A DNA stretch of 64,000 nt from Undibacterium sp. 5I1. GTDB taxonomy: Bacteria; Pseudomonadota; Gammaproteobacteria; Burkholderiales; Burkholderiaceae_D. Location of the stretch: NCBI RefSeq assembly GCF_034314085.1, contig NZ_JAVIWI010000001.1:62001-126000 (forward strand). The letters are read 5' to 3'. Position 1 is the stretch's first letter. Every line of letters begins with the position of its first letter. Made by a program: the position numbers and the translations under genes. Shown in pieces: positions 60,999 to 64,000 of this stretch. A model generated the notes under the pieces. The model did not search any database. It was not told the DNA's origin and saw nothing but the letters and a program-made list of their open reading frames with translations.

Positions 60999-62477
60999 TT
61001 GGGACAGCAAACATTTGGGCAGCAACTGATACGTACCAAGCCAGTTGATGCCAGCGGTAGTGAGGTTGAGGCAGGTAGCAGCAATGGTTTACATCGCTCG
61101 CTAGGCTTGTTTTCTTTAACCATGATTGGCGTTGGTGCCACGATTGGGACCGGTATCTTTTTTACCATGGTGGAGGCCGTGCCCAAGGCAGGGCCTTCGG
61201 TGATTTTGTCCTTTATTCTGGCGGCAGTGACGGCGGGTCTGACGGCACTATGCTATGCCGAATTGTCATCCCGCATCCCAGCGTCAGGCTCTTCATATTC
61301 ATATGCTTACGCTACCGTCGGCGAGTTTCCTGCGTATATCGTCGCTGCTTGTTTACTATTGGAATATGGGTTGGCTGCCAGCGCTACGGCGGTGGGTTGG
61401 TCAGCTTATTTAAATAATTTTCTTGCGAATGCCATTGGATGGCAAATCCCAGAAATGCTGCGCTCATCCATGATAGTGGCAGGGGCAAATGGGGTTGAAT
61501 TCCACCCCGGGCAAATTAATTTACCGCCAATTATTCTGGTGATCGTTTGTGGTTTTTTATTGTTACGCGGAACCAAAGAATCTGCCACCGTCAACGCGGT
61601 GATGGTACTGACTAAATTAGTTATCTTGACTTTTTTTGCAGTAGTGGCGTTCTCTGGTTTTAATGCAGAACACTTCACACCATTTTTCAACCCAGACAAC
61701 AGCAAAGGTCTGGGCGGCATGGCTGGCGTGACCGCTGCTGCCGGTACCGTGTTTTTTTCTTTTATCGGTCTGGATACCGTCGCTACCGCAGGTGAAGAAG
61801 TTAAAAATCCAAAACGCAATGTGCCACTGGCGATCTTGGCCGCATTGGTAATTGTGACGGTATTTTATTTATTGGTTGCTGTTGCGGCCGTCGGCGCTCA
61901 GCCTGCCAGCATGTTTGCAGGGCAAGAAGCTGGTTTGTCCGTGATTTTGCAAAACGTAACTGGCAAAGCCTGGCCTGCTTTGATCTTATCTGCCGGTGCA
62001 GTGATCTCGGTATTTAGCGTGACGCTGGTGACGATCTACGGTCAGACCCGGATTTTGTTTGCGATCAGCAAAGATGGCTTGATCTCACCCTCTTTCCAGC
62101 GCTTGCATGCACGTACTCAGACCCCGACTAGCAATACAATTATCGTTTGTGTCGTGGTCAGTATTGTTGCCGGTTTAGTCGATGCGACCTTCTTGTGGGA
62201 CATGGTTAGTATGGGCACGCTGGTGGCATTTATCGTAGTCTCAACGGCTGTGCCAGTGATGCGTGCTAAAGGTATTGGTGCTGGCAGTGGTGGTTTCCGG
62301 GTTCCGTTTGGGCCATATTTTTTACCCGGACTAAGTATCTTGGCTTGTTTATATATCGTTAAAGATTTACCACCGACGACTTACAAGGTATTTTTTATCT
62401 GGATGGCAGTAGCGATCGGTGTATATTTTTTATATGGAATGAGACATTCACGTTTGCGCCAAAATGACGAAAAATAA
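60999..62477 (+). CDS. APC-superfamily amino acid permease
   Basis: 492 residues with about 12-14 membrane helices. TTG start with AAGGAA six nt upstream. Helix 1 motif GVGATIGTGIFF (the broken-helix substrate site), then GPSVILSFILAAVTAGLTALCYAEL and FFSFIGLDTVATAGEE. The sequence style is that of cationic amino acid/YfnA-like transporters. It imports amino acids with protons; the specific substrate is uncertain. A hairpin terminator follows at 62490. Confidence 0.9.
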   Translation: MGQQTFGQQLIRTKPVDASGSEVEAGSSNGLHRSLGLFSLTMIGVGATIGTGIFFTMVEAVPKAGPSVILSFILAAVTAGLTALCYAELSSRIPASGSSYSYAYATVGEFPAYIVAACLLLEYGLAASATAVGWSAYLNNFLANAIGWQIPEMLRSSMIVAGANGVEFHPGQINLPPIILVIVCGFLLLRGTKESATVNAVMVLTKLVILTFFAVVAFSGFNAEHFTPFFNPDNSKGLGGMAGVTAAAGTVFFSFIGLDTVATAGEEVKNPKRNVPLAILAALVIVTVFYLLVAVAAVGAQPASMFAGQEAGLSVILQNVTGKAWPALILSAGAVISVFSVTLVTIYGQTRILFAISKDGLISPSFQRLHARTQTPTSNTIIVCVVVSIVAGLVDATFLWDMVSMGTLVAFIVVSTAVPVMRAKGIGAGSGGFRVPFGPYFLPGLSILACLYIVKDLPPTTYKVFFIWMAVAIGVYFLYGMRHSRLRQNDEK

Positions 62478-62489
62478 ATATTGGTATAA

Positions 62490-62517
62490 GCGCAATGGCA
62501 TTGCAAAGCCATTGCGC
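62490..62517 (+). terminator. Hairpin after the permease gene
   Basis: Perfect 10-bp stem GCGCAATGGC/GCCATTGCGC with 8-nt loop, 13 bp after the stop. The T-run (ATTTTTTC) comes about 12 bp later, so it may be a weak or Rho-assisted terminator. Confidence 0.65.
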
Positions 62518-62612
62518 CATAGACCAGATTTTTTCATGATAGCTTTATGATGTGTCAGATGGACATACGGTTAACGATTGATCGTGCTAATTATTTTTCA
62601 AATTGGTGATAT

Positions 62613-63119
62613 ATGAAATTGAAACTGAAAAAAATCTGCAATGGCGTAGTCGCTGCAAGTAGCCTGGCTGTCCTCGCTTTGATGACGCCGGTATGCAGCG
62701 CAAACGCTGAAGTCATTGGCAGCGTAGATACCGCTTTCATTTTGATTGGACCCGACCATAAAATTATCGTTGAGGCCTATGACGATCCTAAAGTGGATGG
62801 CATAACTTGTTACATTTCTCGTGCAAAAACGGGTGGTATCAAAGGTGCGATCGGCTTGGCAGAGGACAAGGCAGAAGCTTCTATCGCATGCCGCCAGGTT
62901 GGCCCTATTAGTTTTAAAAAACCTTTGGTGCAGCAAGAAGAAGTATTTAATGAGCGCTTATCTATTTTGTTTAAAAAACTCAGAATAGTCCGTGTCGTTG
63001 ATACCAAACGCAATGCGCTGGTATATCTGACGTATTCTGATCGCCTGATTAATGGTTCACCGCAAAATAGTGTGACCGCAGTGCCGGTAGATAAAGCTAT
63101 GCCGATTCCGCTAAAGTAA
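62613..63119 (+). CDS. creA: CreA family periplasmic protein
   Basis: 168 residues. Signal peptide with hydrophobic core [13 protein letters not shown] and cleavage near ANA-EVIG. The mature domain carries the CreA hallmark sequence: [52 protein letters not shown]. Two Cys (TCY, ACR) probably form a disulfide. Function unknown despite wide conservation. Transcribed singly. Confidence 0.92.
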   Translation: MKLKLKKICNGVVAASSLAVLALMTPVCSANAEVIGSVDTAFILIGPDHKIIVEAYDDPKVDGITCYISRAKTGGIKGAIGLAEDKAEASIACRQVGPISFKKPLVQQEEVFNERLSILFKKLRIVRVVDTKRNALVYLTYSDRLINGSPQNSVTAVPVDKAMPIPLK

Positions 63120-63238
63120 ATTATCTGAAAGATTTAGTGATAAATACGAGAAATAAATGCAGCAAAGCAACGATTGCGCTTTAAAATCTGGGATTACACG
63201 AAAAAATGTGCTGGCAATATTTGTCCTAAATCAAATCA

Positions 63239-64000
63239 ATGAAAACCTCTGCTGCCCCAGCCAGAACCACTGAGCAATCAGTTGATGCTCTGCTTAAAAC
63301 GATCAGAATTCCGCCGCGCCCTAGTTTGTTAGCAGAGGTTCAGCAAGAACTGTCGTCTAAAGAGCCCGATCCGCGTCGCCTCGCAAAAATTATCGCTAAT
63401 GATGTCGGCCTGGCAGGTTCTTTGATGAAGTTGACCAACTCCTCTTTTTTTGGATTACGTTTAAAGGCGAGTTCTGTCGATCATGCGGTTGATCTATTAG
63501 GCATGGCGCAGTGCGGCACATTAATGACGGGCATCATTGCCCGTCAGTCGGTTGTAGTGCAAGGGCAATCACTGGTGAAGTTTTGGGATTTTTCTACCAA
63601 GCGGGCGCAGGCGATGATTTATCTGGCGCGTAATATGCATATTTATCCCTCAGATATTGCGCATACGTTTGGCTTGTTTTGCGATATCGGCATTCCAATT
63701 ATGCTGGAGCGTTTTCCTCACTATGCAGCAACGCTGACTAAAGCTAATCAGGAATTTACTAAAAAATTTACCGAGATCGAAGATGAGGCGCATCAGTGCA
63801 ATCACGCCGCAGTCGGGTCTTTGATGGCGCGTACCTGGGGTTTGCCCGAAGATGTTTTTACCGCGATTTTATTGCACCATGACTACGCGGTTTTAGAAGA
63901 TAGCGCTACGCCAGAAATGGTTCGTGCACTAGTAGCAATGGCCTTGATGTCGGAATACGCCATACAAAAATATCATGGGCAAGATGTTTCCGCCGAATGG
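63239..64000 (+). CDS. HDOD-domain signalling protein (partial, right edge)
   Basis: At least 254 residues, open to the window end. HDOD domain: IRIPPRPSLLAEVQQEL at the start, KIIANDVGLAGSLMKLTNSSFFG, AVDLLGMAQCGTLM, FGLFCDIGIPIMLERF and LLHHDYAVLED. HDOD proteins are non-catalytic relatives of HD-GYP domains and occur in c-di-GMP, stress and motility signalling; any C-terminal partner domain lies outside the window. No strong ribosome-binding site was seen before the ATG. Confidence 0.88.
   Translation, partial: MKTSAAPARTTEQSVDALLKTIRIPPRPSLLAEVQQELSSKEPDPRRLAKIIANDVGLAGSLMKLTNSSFFGLRLKASSVDHAVDLLGMAQCGTLMTGIIARQSVVVQGQSLVKFWDFSTKRAQAMIYLARNMHIYPSDIAHTFGLFCDIGIPIMLERFPHYAATLTKANQEFTKKFTEIEDEAHQCNHAAVGSLMARTWGLPEDVFTAILLHHDYAVLEDSATPEMVRALVAMALMSEYAIQKYHGQDVSAEW

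Overview
The window looks like chromosome of a Burkholderiales betaproteobacterium, plausibly from the Oxalobacteraceae (Undibacterium/Janthinobacterium type). This rests on gene content and protein style: GuaC, PdxH, TcdA, CreA, MksBEF, the yeaG-yeaH-SpoVR set and DUF2946 plus TonB receptor modules. No rRNA marker is present, so the taxonomy is inference. No tRNA, rRNA, CRISPR array, prophage or complete insertion sequence was seen.

Layout. 1-4963 (minus): an mksF-mksE-mksB condensin operon, with mksB running off the left edge. 5.4-12 kb: housekeeping and stress genes, comprising two msrA paralogues flanking a helix-turn-helix regulator, pdxH, tcdA, guaC followed by an unlisted 57-residue ORF, and an exported metallophosphoesterase. 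12.2-15.4 kb: a copper-type P1B ATPase with two YHS domains, divergent from a MerR-family regulator through a MerR-type promoter. 15.5-23.6 kb: a MacAB/FtsX-type ABC export operon ending in its own NtrC-type response regulator and membrane histidine kinase. It is preceded by a very good sigma-54 promoter and a cluster of GTGTCCGC half-sites. 23.9-25.8 kb: nemR-nemA with two identical TAGAC-N5-GTCTA operators. 26-29.5 kb: a GGDEF/EAL protein, and an ArsR regulator translationally coupled to a small membrane protein. 30.1-43.1 kb: two heavy-metal RND efflux systems facing each other, with a RidA gene and a small exported protein between them. 43.7-51.1 kb: a lipoprotein, the PrkA/YeaH/SpoVR stress operon, a 103-residue unknown and a MarC protein. 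51.7-58.9 kb (minus): a DUF2946 leader ORF, two TonB-dependent receptors and a His-rich PepSY membrane protein. 59.2-64 kb: an exported amidohydrolase, an amino acid permease, CreA and a partial HDOD protein.

The window is rich in metal homeostasis: one P1B ATPase, two RND systems and the DUF2946/TonB/PepSY module. The last closely resembles the copper-responsive cruR-bfrG operon of Bordetella, in which the nascent DUF2946 peptide senses copper through CXXC and a C-terminal arrest motif. Here CSFC and a terminal RGPP are both present.

The intergenic space carries at least three families of dispersed palindromic repeats (six, two and two copies) and one 245-bp element with 23-bp terminal inverted repeats. 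There are also several short tandem repeats, including an 11-bp five-unit array just upstream of a TonB receptor and 9-bp in-frame arrays inside an RND adaptor gene.
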